Both the position numbers and the translations under genes were made by a program. Positions 1 through 10,158 of a stretch of DNA of 64,000 nt are shown piece after piece (position 1 is the first letter of the stretch; each line of letters begins with the position of its first letter). Under the pieces are notes generated by a model. That model did not search any database. It saw nothing but the letters and a program-made list of their open reading frames with translations, and was not told where the DNA came from. The DNA lies in the NCBI GenBank assembly GCA_037355855.1, contig CM074761.1, positions 62,001-126,000 of the forward strand. The letters are read 5' to 3'. Origin of the DNA: Pseudo-nitzschia pungens. Taxonomy: Eukaryota; Bacillariophyta; Bacillariophyceae; Bacillariales; Bacillariaceae.

Positions 1-619
1 TGAGGTTACCGGTAAGGTGCACTAAGACTTTTTTTAATTGAATTCCTTGACACGAGGATTCTTCTTCTTTCTGGGGCGGTGTCGGGGAACGGAACGGTTC
101 GATAGCGTGATTTGCACAACCGCCATGCAAGTTCGAGTAAGATCTTACAAGTTGGTTGCATCAGGAATCAGGATCGCTTCGTGATTTGTGATTTGTGATT
201 TGTGATTGATTCATTCATTCATTCCTTCGTTCTCGATGCATTTCCAATCGTGAATACTTCTACTTCGTAGCAAATCCTAGTCTTACCGGTAACTTACCTT
301 ACGACGACGCTAATGAGGTTAACTTACTTCTTCGTACGAAATACGTAAGAAACCTCACCTGTAGTACGAAATAGTGTATCGTTGGTGTTGTTTGAACCGG
401 TCCTTCTGCTGTATTCTTTATTCTTTATTCTTCATTGCTACTATCAAAATCAAAGTATACAAGTAAGGTTACTTCGTATTACGAAGTACGAAGTAAGGCT
501 TACGAAGAAGTACATGGCAGTTTTCTTTGGAGGCGTACCAGTATTTGTATGTACCGTACAGGAGGTAACAGGTAGACACACATCGAAACAGAGAGAGGAG
601 AAAGCATCGAAGGAAACGG
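1..619. other. Intergenic, no gene seen
   Basis: No convincing coding frame. It holds a short tandem run of TGATTTGTGATT units near 183-210 followed by ATTC repeats to about 225, and many copies of the dispersed motifs TACGAAGTA and GTAAGGTTAC (for example 455-500). An open frame on + starting at 382 runs through here into the next feature, but its N-terminal part is built from the dispersed motifs and is not believable as protein. Confidence 0.5.
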
Positions 620-2940
620 GCATGAAGCGATCGCGTTGCGTGCTGCATCCTCGGCTACCTCTTAGGCTGATGCCAATCTGGATGCCAATCTGGATGCCAA
701 TCTGGATGCCAATCTGGATGCCAATCTGGATGCCAATCTGGATGCCAATGTTCCTCCATCACTTCACGGAAGGATTGCCGAATCCTTCGTTTCACGCACC
801 GGCAGCAACAAAGACTGCCTCGTCCCGAATCCTACTGGACGGAACAACAAGCCAGCGACGAAGAATGCAAATGCAAATGCAAATGCGAATGCAAAGAGAC
901 CCCGAGACTATGGCTCCGTTCACCGGTGGCACGGACGAAACGGACACCCCAAAAGAAATCGGATCGAGTCGCTCTCCGATCGGCAGTGTCAAGGATGTGG
1001 ATGTTATGGGCAGTAAGCGTAGAAGTTGCACTTGCAATTGCAATTGCACTTGCAATTGCAGCACTAGTAGAAGCACCAAGAGAACTATAAGCAGAACTAT
1101 AAGCAGAACTAGAAGGAGCAGCACAAGCACCAACACCAACACCAACACCAACACCACCAACAGTACCGAGAAAGTCCGTGGCGGAATCAGGGTTCGTCGG
1201 CGCAGAATAATTGCCAAGCATTCCAATCGATCACCAGCTCCAACAGCTACACGTACGACTCAGCCACAAAAGATGCCCAAACATCTTCCGAAGGATCACC
1301 ATCATCGTTTTCCTTTGCGCATACGTCGACCAGAGATTTTTTTGCAATTGCCCGACAACGATTCCGATTCGAACCACGGCTACCTCACAAAACCTAAAGC
1401 ACCACCACCACCACCACCACCACCAGCAGCTACAACAACAGCTACAACAACAGCTACAGCAACGGAATCATCATCGAACCACCGCCTACGGAATTTTCTC
1501 TCCGCGTCGGTTCGGCGAGGAATGCTCGAGGGAGTCTTCCTCGAGGGATTTGTGGTGGCTTTGTTCCACACCAAACCCAGATTTGGATTCGGATCTAGAT
1601 TCGGATTCGGACTCACCAAGCTGCGATGCACTTCTTCTCCGTGCGGGCAGGGTGCCAGAACAGCCCTCCGTTCCACCACAACACGGCTCCAGAGACGATC
1701 GGTGGTCCGGATCCGGAGGGTCGTCCTCAAGGCCCTAGACTCACCGGCTCCCACGGTGGGCGCCAAAAAGTTTCTAGGATGGGAGGAGCAGGACACTACG
1801 ACGAAAACAAAGAAAACAAAGAAAACAAAGAAAACGACCATCGCATCCTAACCACGGTCGCTCCAACAAATGACTTCTTTCTGTCGACCACGAAACAGCG
1901 CACGCTTGGTCTTTCCAAGATCCATGCTGCTACTCGAGGCCCCGCTACAATCTACCCAACAAACTTTCGAAAGCCACCGAACAGTGCTCCGCTATCTCTC
2001 CAACATGGCCGAGGTGTCCTCTCTGTTCTGCTAGAATCACCCAGGAGTGCAATAATCTCCTCCTCTCTGATTCGCTTTTCGGTTCGTCGATTTTGGCCAA
2101 TGGCAAAGCTTTCGGCAACTCACAGGTTCTCCGTACCGGTATGCTCGGAGACATTCTCGATTTTCGACACGCAAAACAACCATCCTCTCTCATCCAGGAA
2201 TATCGCGCTCGCCCATGTTCAAGGCTTATTGTGATTTTGATCCCACATTCCATTCATTCCCCTACCGATCATTGTTCTTTCATCTCAACATATCCTGTTG
2301 CCTTTGCTTACGAGTGAGGCAGCAGTCTTCAAATTGCTGCTCAGCAAGGCACCTACAATCCTGTCACTACTCGGTGCAGCGACACCCACAGCCACGCTGT
2401 CCCCGAGGCAACCAATCCGAGCCAAAAAGCCATCTTTTCCCGACCTTGATCAAAATCTCCAACAAAGAGCGGTCTGGTTTGTGACATCTCGATGGTTTGT
2501 TCGCAGTGCCTCGGAGGAGGAAAGGACGGGTGCAAATTGAGCGAGGCAAAGTTTGGCCTGGACACGGGAAGGAGTAGCGATCCCATCGGACCCGATAGGG
2601 ACAAACAAGTTCCGATGTGATGCGCTCGTTTTTCCCGAACCCAGATACGAAATCGTGAGCTCTGTCGAGAACCACAGCCACAAACTTTCCATCCGATGGA
2701 CTCGATTCTTTCTTATGGTGCGAGAGGAATGGTGAATTCGGATTCGAAGATAGATTTGCTGGTGGTTTTGGAGATTCGCATACCATTACAATGTTCCACT
2801 TCGCAAATTGAACTAAATCGATTTAGAAAAACAACGAGCGAGACCTGTTCTTCCTTGCTGCGTCTACATTATAGAACGTCTAGTACGTTCCTTCAATCCG
2901 TGCAAACCATAATGGATCGAAATATCAGGGTGAATTGAAT
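620..2940 (+). pseudogene. Fragmented low-complexity protein gene (pseudogene or error-broken gene)
   Basis: Protein-like sequence runs through this stretch on +, but in changing frames. Frame 3 from 666 gives DANL repeats and a NANANA run up to a good splice donor (GTAAGC at 1013); frame 3 again covers 1113-1394 (a Ser/Thr-rich piece containing SSNSYTYDSATKDAQ). Frame 2 from about 1420 gives QLQQQLQQ followed by DLDSDLDSDSDS. Frame 1 near 1740-2040 has KTKKTKKTKK and a helical piece ending in NMAEVSSLFC. Frame 2 from about 2030 to 2609 is interrupted by TGA codons. A pyrimidine-rich acceptor (CTACCTCTTAG) sits just before 666, so some switches are probably introns. Others, such as near 2030, leave no room for one. 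I recognise no domain. It could be a decayed gene or a live gene with several small sequence errors. Confidence 0.4.
669..749 (+). repeat. 12-bp tandem repeat (DANL codons)
   Basis: About six copies of the 12-bp unit GATGCCAATCTG lie end to end. Being a multiple of three, the array keeps one frame and encodes Asp-Ala-Asn-Leu repeats, which supports frame 3 as the coding frame of the surrounding fragment. Confidence 0.8.
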
Positions 2941-3712
2941 AGTGATATTCACAGCCATCACCCAATCCTCGGCGCACTCCTGCTGCCCGGAACTGATCGA
3001 ACAACGTCACTGCAAGTTTTCTCCGTTTCCTGACGAGTTGCGAACGAAGTGACTTCGCACGGGGGGATGTTTCAATAGTACTGCTCGGAGTGGTGGTTTT
3101 TCTCCTCGAAAGTATCCCAAAATACATACTACTACGAAGTACCACCAGTACAAAGTACTTCGTAGTACCGGTATATCATACGTAGTACAAGTAATATATA
3201 AGGCATGTATTCTACGTAGAACGCAATGCAGCTGCGAAGCACATCTTGTCCTACCAGTACGGTTTACTGTTGCTGCCATCGATGCATGCATTAAGGAAAA
3301 AGTGAGATTAATCACATTGTTATTTTGACAAGGCATTCATGTAAGTAATTCGAAATGCATCGCAACCGTCTGCTGATAGGCCTCACGCCCACCATTTTCG
3401 AATTGTGCCCGCCCCGCTCCGATCGCCGCCAAGTCCAAAGTGCAATCCATTCTTTGGGTCGTCGTGCTCTTTGCCTACGAAGCCAACATCACTCGATGCC
3501 TGCGAAGAGGAGGACTGACTGCAACAGTAACACACAACAAATGGAATTTCCACCACGAGTGCACTAGTATCTACATCCACATGCTGGCAACCAGGTTCAT
3601 TATTATCATGTTTTATGCTCTTACTCACTAAACCGCTGATTTCTTCCATTTTAAATTTTTTCCACTTCAAATATTCACAGACACCAAACAAAATCATTGA
3701 ACTCCTTCCACC
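2941..3712. other. Intergenic with inverted repeat
   Basis: No gene is visible. A perfect 13-bp inverted repeat (TACTACGAAGTAC at 3130-3142 against 3155-3167, 12-base loop) lies within a TACGAAGTA-rich stretch. The last roughly 100 bases before the next ATG are A/T- and pyrimidine-rich, as expected for a promoter and 5' leader. Confidence 0.5.
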
Positions 3713-6700
3713 ATGAGATTCTTCCCATCATTCTTCATGTTCCTCTCGATTTTCTGGCTTGCCCAGGCACAGAAAAAGGTTGATCTTCCCAACGAAATTG
3801 ATCCAGATCTTTTGCTTGAGTTTCCTCTTGTTTCTCCGGCCCACAACGAGATTCATCAAGACTCTTTGCTTGGTCACCTTGATCCCCAGGAGAATGATTA
3901 TCAGCTTTCTCAGAATGAAATGAAGTCCAATCCAGTTCGTTCCCTTTCTGCCATTGATTGTGCTACCGAGTGTTCAAGTTACGTTCGTCCTGTGATCAAT
4001 GTTTTGGGTTCTGACTTTCAGAGTCTTATTTCCGATTGCATTGCAAACTCAAACTGCCCAGGCAGCAATGTTCCTATGAACTGTTGGGATACTTCGGCTG
4101 TAACAGACATGGTTCTAGCATTTGATAGCCAGTCTTCCTTCAATGAGCCACTGCATTGCTGGAACACATCAAGTGTGACATCTATGGCATATATGTTTGA
4201 TAATGCATATGCATTCAATCAACCCATTGGGTCATGGAACACAGGACTGGTCAGAGATATGTCATACATGTTCGACGGAGCTTCTGCTTTCAACCAACCC
4301 ATTGGGTCATGGAACACAGGAGCGGTCACAACTATGTCAAACATGTTTGACGAGGCTTCTGCTTTCAACCAACCAATTGATAGCTGGGATACATCAGAGG
4401 TGATCACGATGAACAACATGTTTAACACAGCTACTGCATTCAACCAACATATTGGGTCATGGAATACAGGAAAGGTCACAAAAATGGACGTAATGTTTGA
4501 ATATGCTACTGCATTCAACCAACCCATTGGGTCATGGAACACAGGAAAGGTCAGAGATATGACATTAATGTTTCGCAGTGCTACTGATTTCAACCAACCT
4601 CTTGGGTCATGGAACACAGGACTGGTCAAAGAAATGAACTACATGTTTGACGGAGCTTCTGCTTTCAACCAACCTATTGGTTCATGGAACACAGGAGCGG
4701 TCACAACTATGTCAGACATGTTTGACAAGGCTTCTGCTTTCAACCAACCCATTGATAACTGGGATACAGGAGAGGTCACAGAAATGGACCAAATGTTTTA
4801 CAAGGCTACTGCATTCAACCAACCCATTGGGTCATGGAACACAGGAAAGGTCACAAATCTGAAAGAAATGTTTTACAGTGCTACTGATTTCAACCAACCT
4901 ATTGGGTCATGGAACACAGGACTGGTCAGAGATATGTCATACATGTTTGACGGAGCTTCTGTTTTCAACCAACCCATTGATTCCTGGGATACATCAGAGG
5001 TAATAACTATGAACAATATGTTTGACACAGGTTCTGCTTTCAACCAACCTATTGGGTCATGGAACACAGGAAAGGTCACAGATATGGACGAAATGTTTTA
5101 CACTGCTCCAAGTGATATTCCAAGCGATATTCCAACTGATATTCCAACTGATGCTCCAAGTGATATTCCAAGTGATATTCCAAGCGATATTCCAAGCGAT
5201 ATTCCAACTGATGCTCCAACTGATATTCCATCTGATATTCCAACTGATGCTCCAAGTGATATTCCAAGTGATATTCCAAGTGATATTCCAACTGATGCTC
5301 CAACTGATGCTCCAACTGATATTCCATCTGATGCTCCAACTGATGCTCCAAGTGATATTCCAAGTGATATTCCAAGTGATATTCCAAGTGATATTCCAAC
5401 TGATGCTCCAACTGATGCTCCAACTGATATTCCATCTGATGCTCCAACTGTTGCTCCAACTGATATTCCAAGTGATATTCCAAGCGATATTCCAACTGAT
5501 TCTCCAACTGATGCTCCAACTGATATTCCATCTGATGCTCCAACTGATGCTCCAAGTGATATTCCAAGTGATATTCCAAGTGATATTCCAACTGATATTC
5601 CAACTGATATTCCATCTGATGCTCCAACTGATGCTCCAACTGATATTCCAAGTGATATTCCAACTGATATTCCAACTGATTCTCCAACTGATGCTCCAAC
5701 TGATGCTCCAACTGATGCTCCAACTGATATTCCATCTGATGCTCCAACTGATGCTCCAAGTGATACTCCAAGTGATATTCCAAGTGATATTTCATCTGAT
5801 CCTCCAACTGATGCTCCAAGTGATATTCCAAGTGATGTTCCAACTGATGCTCCAACTGATGCTCCAACTGATGCTCCAACTGATGCTCCAACTGATGCTC
5901 CAACTGATGCTCCAACTGATGCTCCAACTGATATTCCATCTGATGCTCCATCTGATGCTCCAACTGATGCTCCAACTGATATTCCCAGCAATATTCCAAG
6001 CTATGTGCCAAGCAACTTTTGCGATACAATCTGTGGCAATTCACGTCCAAAGATAACAACAAGTGGTGCTTCATTTCGGGATCAATTGAAGCAATGTGTG
6101 AATGATGGAATTTGCCCTGAAAATAAACCAGTGAAGTGCTGGGATGTCTCAGGTGTAACTAATATGGATTATGCATTTTATGGATTAAACACCTTCAACG
6201 AACCTTTGGACTGTTGGGATGTATCAGGAACAAATGGCATGAGCATGATGTTTAGTGGTGCATCTGCTTTCAATCAGTCCATCAATGAATGGGATGTTTC
6301 TAAAGTCAGGCATATGAAAGGCATGTTCAAAAATGCACACAACTTTGACCATCCACTTGCCAGCTGGGATGTGTCAAGAGTCACAAAGATGGGACAAATG
6401 TTTCACAAAGCAAGTAAATTTAACCAAAACCTGAATGCCTGGAATGTTGGGAAAGTCCAAGAGATGGAAGCAATGTTCAAAGATGCTTATCTGTTCAACC
6501 AGCCACTTGCTGGCTGGGATGTGTCGAGTGTCACAATTATGCAGCATATGTTTGCCAGTGGTGGTAAATTCAATGAGCTGTCTCCATTTGAATATCTCTT
6601 CAATCAACCCATATCTGCATGGGATGTATCAAGTGTAAGAAACATGGGTTCTATGTTCAGAAGCGCAAATTATTTTAACCAGCCACTCTCAAACTGGACA

Positions 6701-7177
6701 GTGTCAAAGGTCACAAAAATGACTAGGATGTTTGAGGCAACAAAGAATTTCAACCAGCCCCTGGATGCATGGGATGTCTCCAACGTCAAAACCATGGTAG
6801 CAATGTTCCGTGGATGTGACAACTTCAACCAGATACTCTCCAGCTGGAATGTTGCTGGTGTCACAAGCATGACACAAATGTTTGCATCTGCTGTGCTGTT
6901 CAATCAAGACCTTGATGTTTGGAATGTGGGCAGTGTACAATGGATGCCAGGAATGTTCTGGAATGCAGCTTCCTTTAACCAATGCTTGGATACATGGGCT
7001 ACCAAGACTCCTGCAGATGTCAAGGTTGCCAAAATGTTTCTCAGTAGTTCTTGCCCTAGTGCTCAGAATCCATATCCATCCTCTGGACCATGGTGTCAAT
7101 TTGAATGCACTTCATCTGGAAATGGCAGGAACCGTCACCTTGAAGAGGTTGTAACCACAGAAAGTGATAGTTGTTAA
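3713..7177 (+). CDS. Secreted BspA-like DUF285 protein with Pro-Asp repeat array
   Basis: This single-exon 1,154-residue protein starts with a clear signal peptide (MRFFPSFFMFLSIFWLAQAQ), so it is probably exported to the cell surface or wall. Residues about 117-464 are 25-residue DUF285 ('Mycoplasma_dup', BspA-like leucine-rich) repeats of the form FNQPIGSWNTGxVxxMxxMF. Residues about 465-766 are a tetrapeptide array, PSDI/PTDA/PTDI, rich in Asp, Ser and Thr. A Cys-containing junction then leads to a second DUF285 block (about 803-1096) with more divergent WDVSxVxxM repeats. There is no C-terminal membrane anchor. In the family these repeats form solenoids used in adhesion or protein binding; the partner here is unknown. 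The first block stops in mid-repeat at MFYTA and the array follows directly, as if the array had been inserted. The start ATG follows an A/T-rich leader and precedes the signal peptide immediately. Confidence 0.9.
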   Translation: MRFFPSFFMFLSIFWLAQAQKKVDLPNEIDPDLLLEFPLVSPAHNEIHQDSLLGHLDPQENDYQLSQNEMKSNPVRSLSAIDCATECSSYVRPVINVLGSDFQSLISDCIANSNCPGSNVPMNCWDTSAVTDMVLAFDSQSSFNEPLHCWNTSSVTSMAYMFDNAYAFNQPIGSWNTGLVRDMSYMFDGASAFNQPIGSWNTGAVTTMSNMFDEASAFNQPIDSWDTSEVITMNNMFNTATAFNQHIGSWNTGKVTKMDVMFEYATAFNQPIGSWNTGKVRDMTLMFRSATDFNQPLGSWNTGLVKEMNYMFDGASAFNQPIGSWNTGAVTTMSDMFDKASAFNQPIDNWDTGEVTEMDQMFYKATAFNQPIGSWNTGKVTNLKEMFYSATDFNQPIGSWNTGLVRDMSYMFDGASVFNQPIDSWDTSEVITMNNMFDTGSAFNQPIGSWNTGKVTDMDEMFYTAPSDIPSDIPTDIPTDAPSDIPSDIPSDIPSDIPTDAPTDIPSDIPTDAPSDIPSDIPSDIPTDAPTDAPTDIPSDAPTDAPSDIPSDIPSDIPSDIPTDAPTDAPTDIPSDAPTVAPTDIPSDIPSDIPTDSPTDAPTDIPSDAPTDAPSDIPSDIPSDIPTDIPTDIPSDAPTDAPTDIPSDIPTDIPTDSPTDAPTDAPTDAPTDIPSDAPTDAPSDTPSDIPSDISSDPPTDAPSDIPSDVPTDAPTDAPTDAPTDAPTDAPTDAPTDAPTDIPSDAPSDAPTDAPTDIPSNIPSYVPSNFCDTICGNSRPKITTSGASFRDQLKQCVNDGICPENKPVKCWDVSGVTNMDYAFYGLNTFNEPLDCWDVSGTNGMSMMFSGASAFNQSINEWDVSKVRHMKGMFKNAHNFDHPLASWDVSRVTKMGQMFHKASKFNQNLNAWNVGKVQEMEAMFKDAYLFNQPLAGWDVSSVTIMQHMFASGGKFNELSPFEYLFNQPISAWDVSSVRNMGSMFRSANYFNQPLSNWTVSKVTKMTRMFEATKNFNQPLDAWDVSNVKTMVAMFRGCDNFNQILSSWNVAGVTSMTQMFASAVLFNQDLDVWNVGSVQWMPGMFWNAASFNQCLDTWATKTPADVKVAKMFLSSSCPSAQNPYPSSGPWCQFECTSSGNGRNRHLEEVVTTESDSC
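5104..6009 (+). repeat. 12-bp minisatellite encoding PxDx tetrapeptides
   Basis: About 75 units of 12 bp (CCAAGTGATATT, CCAACTGATGCT and close variants) lie in tandem inside the DUF285 gene. Units vary only in codons for Ser/Thr and Ile/Ala, so Pro and Asp are held constant. Because the period is a multiple of three, several other frames on both strands also stay open, but those are shadows. Confidence 0.95.
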
Positions 7178-7856
7178 ATTGTAACCGTGACACGATTCCT
7201 TGCAGCAGCCTCAACGACAGCAACACCAACATCATCCACAGGGCTGTTTGTCTCTTTTGGTTATTTATCTTCAATTCAATCCTACTTTGCTTCCAGCCAC
7301 TGCAACGATGCTTTACTTTGTTCCCTTTGACCTTCGCACTCAGCAACTCCTTCAGTGCTTTGCATTCCCTCACGACTTCAATCCTTGACCTCTGCCTGAT
7401 ACCAATCAAACCCCCTTTTCTGTCTTACTGTTCTCTGCTTCATTTCCTTCCATCATCTGGGGCGTTCTCTTCAGAGATGCCATTGGAAATCCTGCAAGCT
7501 CCAACCCTCCAGTCAACCTGCTTCTCCGATCCCACACATCCCTGCTTATTTCACACACCAAACATGGGGCGCATCTTCAAGCTGATATTGCCCAACAACA
7601 TGGAGCGTACTTGCCCAACAACACGGGGCGCAACTTCAAGCTCTGTGCCATTACTTGTCCACTTGGGGCGCATTTCCCTTGCGCTTTTACCCAGCTTTTA
7701 TCAACATGGGGTGCAATCACTGCGCTATTGCCCATCTTTGCTCTCATTTATTTCTGTTTGTGTCACAGCTCCAACATGTCCATGACAACGAAGAAAGATT
7801 CTCTTGCTTCCCTGGTCATAGATGGGGCGTGTTAAATTGTAACCGTGACACGATTC
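7172..7856 (+). repeat. 27-bp direct repeats 658 bp apart
   Basis: An identical 27-base sequence beginning TGTTAAATTGTAACC occurs at 7172-7198 and 7830-7856. The first copy contains the TAA stop codon of the DUF285 gene. Between them are imperfect copies of a GGGGCGCA-containing unit (around 7565, 7625, 7666 and 7707, the last reading GGGGTGCA). This suggests duplication or insertion of the intervening segment. Confidence 0.85.
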
Positions 7857-10158
7857 ATTGCATGCGCGCACCATGCGCAACATAGTTTTCAACAGGGTTC
7901 CAGAACTGCTTGTAAACAAGCAGCAACGTCGATTCCCGACAAGGTTGCTGTCCTCATTTCTTTAGTTTAACTCCTATTTGAATACCTTTATACTTACATC
8001 CTGCTCCCTGAACAGCTCCCTGTAGAACTACAAGCCTATGATCTAACTGACTGAGCCAAGTGGTAGTAAGAATAGATCTGGTTGATCCATCGATCGGCCG
8101 TAGTGGTAAATCCGAGACTATCGACACAATGGACCGGCACCTCAACCGGTTTGCTTGCTCCTGCTGTATATCTCCAAGCTTGCCTTAGGACCTATCAGCT
8201 TAAACCCAGTTTCAGCTACATTTTAACAATAGTGGGCTCAGAGCCAGTGCATCTTTTTTGAGTGGTGTGGGTGCCTTGTTGCTTTCAGTTTCCCTTTCAT
8301 TGATATGAGACAATGTCTTGCTGGTGCTCATGATGATGAAGATCTTTTCGAGGATCTCCCTCGAATGTGTGAATTTAGATGCAGAATCTGTCCCATATCT
8401 GTCCCATATTGTTATTGGACAATGTATTTATCATACATATAATAATATTATATAAATATATTCATTGCTTTCCGGCTCAATTAACGATTCGAAACTTCTT
8501 GAGACCAAGAAATAAATTGATACAGGTGTAGACTGATAATTTGACTCGAACAGTACAATCTGTGTTCATACTCCCTGCAATTGCTCCTGACAGGCCATGC
8601 ACGACTGAATATCGTAGATTCTTGCGAAAATCTATCACTATTTAAATTGAAACTGAACAGTAAATTATTTCCCTTGACAACAGCACAGCCATTGCAACGT
8701 AGTGCTTTGAGTCTCTGTTTTCCACATTAGTCTACTGCCAATTTGGCAGCATATTGTTGTGTTGGATTCTTTCGTGCCAAAGGACTGAGCATCGTCTCAG
8801 ACTCGTGGAGAAAAATCCATGGAGGTTTCGTGGTGCGGGTAATATCGGTATCTAGTAGTGGAAACGAGGAAACTAGTATCGTCCAGAGTCAGAGCGGTAG
8901 AATCGTGAATCGGAGTGTGTCAATGATCGAAAAAGAGCGACGAAATTTCTATATTCTGCTGCTTCCATTTTGTCATTCGAACGATTGAGCTATATCAATT
9001 GATTGGCTGCTCGATCAGTGAACGACTTTCTTCTAAATTCAATTTACGAGGGGGAAGATTCTTTTCGGTATCTTGAAACAAGAAAGAGATGCCGTCTGCA
9101 CTTCATACTACAGTATGTCACATTTGGTCTCTACAAGCTACATTTTAGTGCAATCCAACCTGCTCAATCCCTACAGCTTTGCACATCATACTGGTGTCAT
9201 AAAAATGATGCCACATGCCAATTTTCTTGCATCGAGATCATTTTTCTATTTCACTGTTCTCGGTACGGAAGTCAGTGATCACGCAAGTGATGAGAATGAA
9301 TCGATTCGTATCTGCATTGCAAGGGCTGCTATGTGTCTAGAACGCAAACAATATTGTAATGCAATTGGACAGAACCGAATCTAAATTGGTTTAATTTCCT
9401 TCATCTCAATTGAACGGCGACCGAAGCGATCATTCCGCGTCGCTTTGGAGGAACACGACCCACCAAACCCACGATATAGAGAGGGCCGCAATGGAAGCAC
9501 TTTGTGCGGCAATCGCACAGCAATCTTTGTAGGGATTGAGCAGCGAGATGGCGCACAATAGAGAAAGACGCAGAGATGATAGTGTGTGTAGCAAAGATCG
9601 GAGGGACAAAACTCCGTGAGATTCAGAGTGCAGTTTTTCTCAAAGATGCAGCAATGTTTCCCGAGGGTACCGAACTGTAGCGACAAACCAACGCGAGACT
9701 TACAAAAACCCACACACATCGCGCTACCCCGGATTTTCGTGTGCCGGTGCAGCAGCGTGGCTCCATTTCGACGTCGTTGTCGTCTGAGGTAAGTGGGCTG
9801 TTGCTATCATGTTGTTGTTGTTGTTGTTGTTGGGGTTTGTTGGAGTCGACTCGGCAAGGATAATGATTTTGTGAGAATGATTGGAACGAGCGGGATGCGT
9901 TGCTCTCGTAGAAATAATTGAGTCATGCGAAGTGCTGTATCGAGGAAGGATAGATAATAGATAGTTCATCTTATGGTATTGTCGATTTTTGTGATGTTCG
10001 ATCTTTGGTCGTGTTTGATCGCGGAGACCAATAAATTTCGTGCTTGTACGCACTTGTACTTTGTTTTCATTTCCATCTGCATTTCAATTTGCATGGATGC
10101 AATCTTGGTCCGTATCAGGATGTGGGTTCGATTCGATTCTATTCTCTCTACTGGTGTT
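7178..10158. other. Long intergenic stretch, no supported gene
   Basis: Short open frames occur (for example 7171-7785 on +, 9073-9384 on +, 9381-9719 on -), but none shows a domain, signal peptide or repeat pattern that would make it convincing. The segment 7200-7830 is the inter-repeat region described separately. Around 8420-8470 the DNA is very A/T-rich. The part nearest 10158 is the 3' flank of the TLDc gene and contains a (GTT)n run near 9810. Confidence 0.5.

Noticed and set aside
1366..1376. GATTCGAACC, resembling a tRNA T-loop
   Set aside because: No matching acceptor or anticodon stems; the sequence lies inside protein-like DNA.
5022..6074. Long open frames in other frames and on - across the DUF285 gene array (344, 332 and 297 residues)
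   Set aside because: They are read-throughs of a 12-bp repeat that has no stop in several frames; the + frame 3713-7177 has a signal peptide and DUF285 repeats on both sides.
7171..7785. 204-residue open frame on + following the DUF285 gene
   Set aside because: It overlaps the DUF285 stop codon and is built from the GGGGCGCA repeats; composition is not protein-like.
7930..8110. tRNA-like or SINE-like sequence on - (TGGCTCAGTCAGTTAGATC)
   Set aside because: It resembles an RNA polymerase III A box, but I find no B box at proper distance and no cloverleaf, so a tRNA or SINE is not supported.
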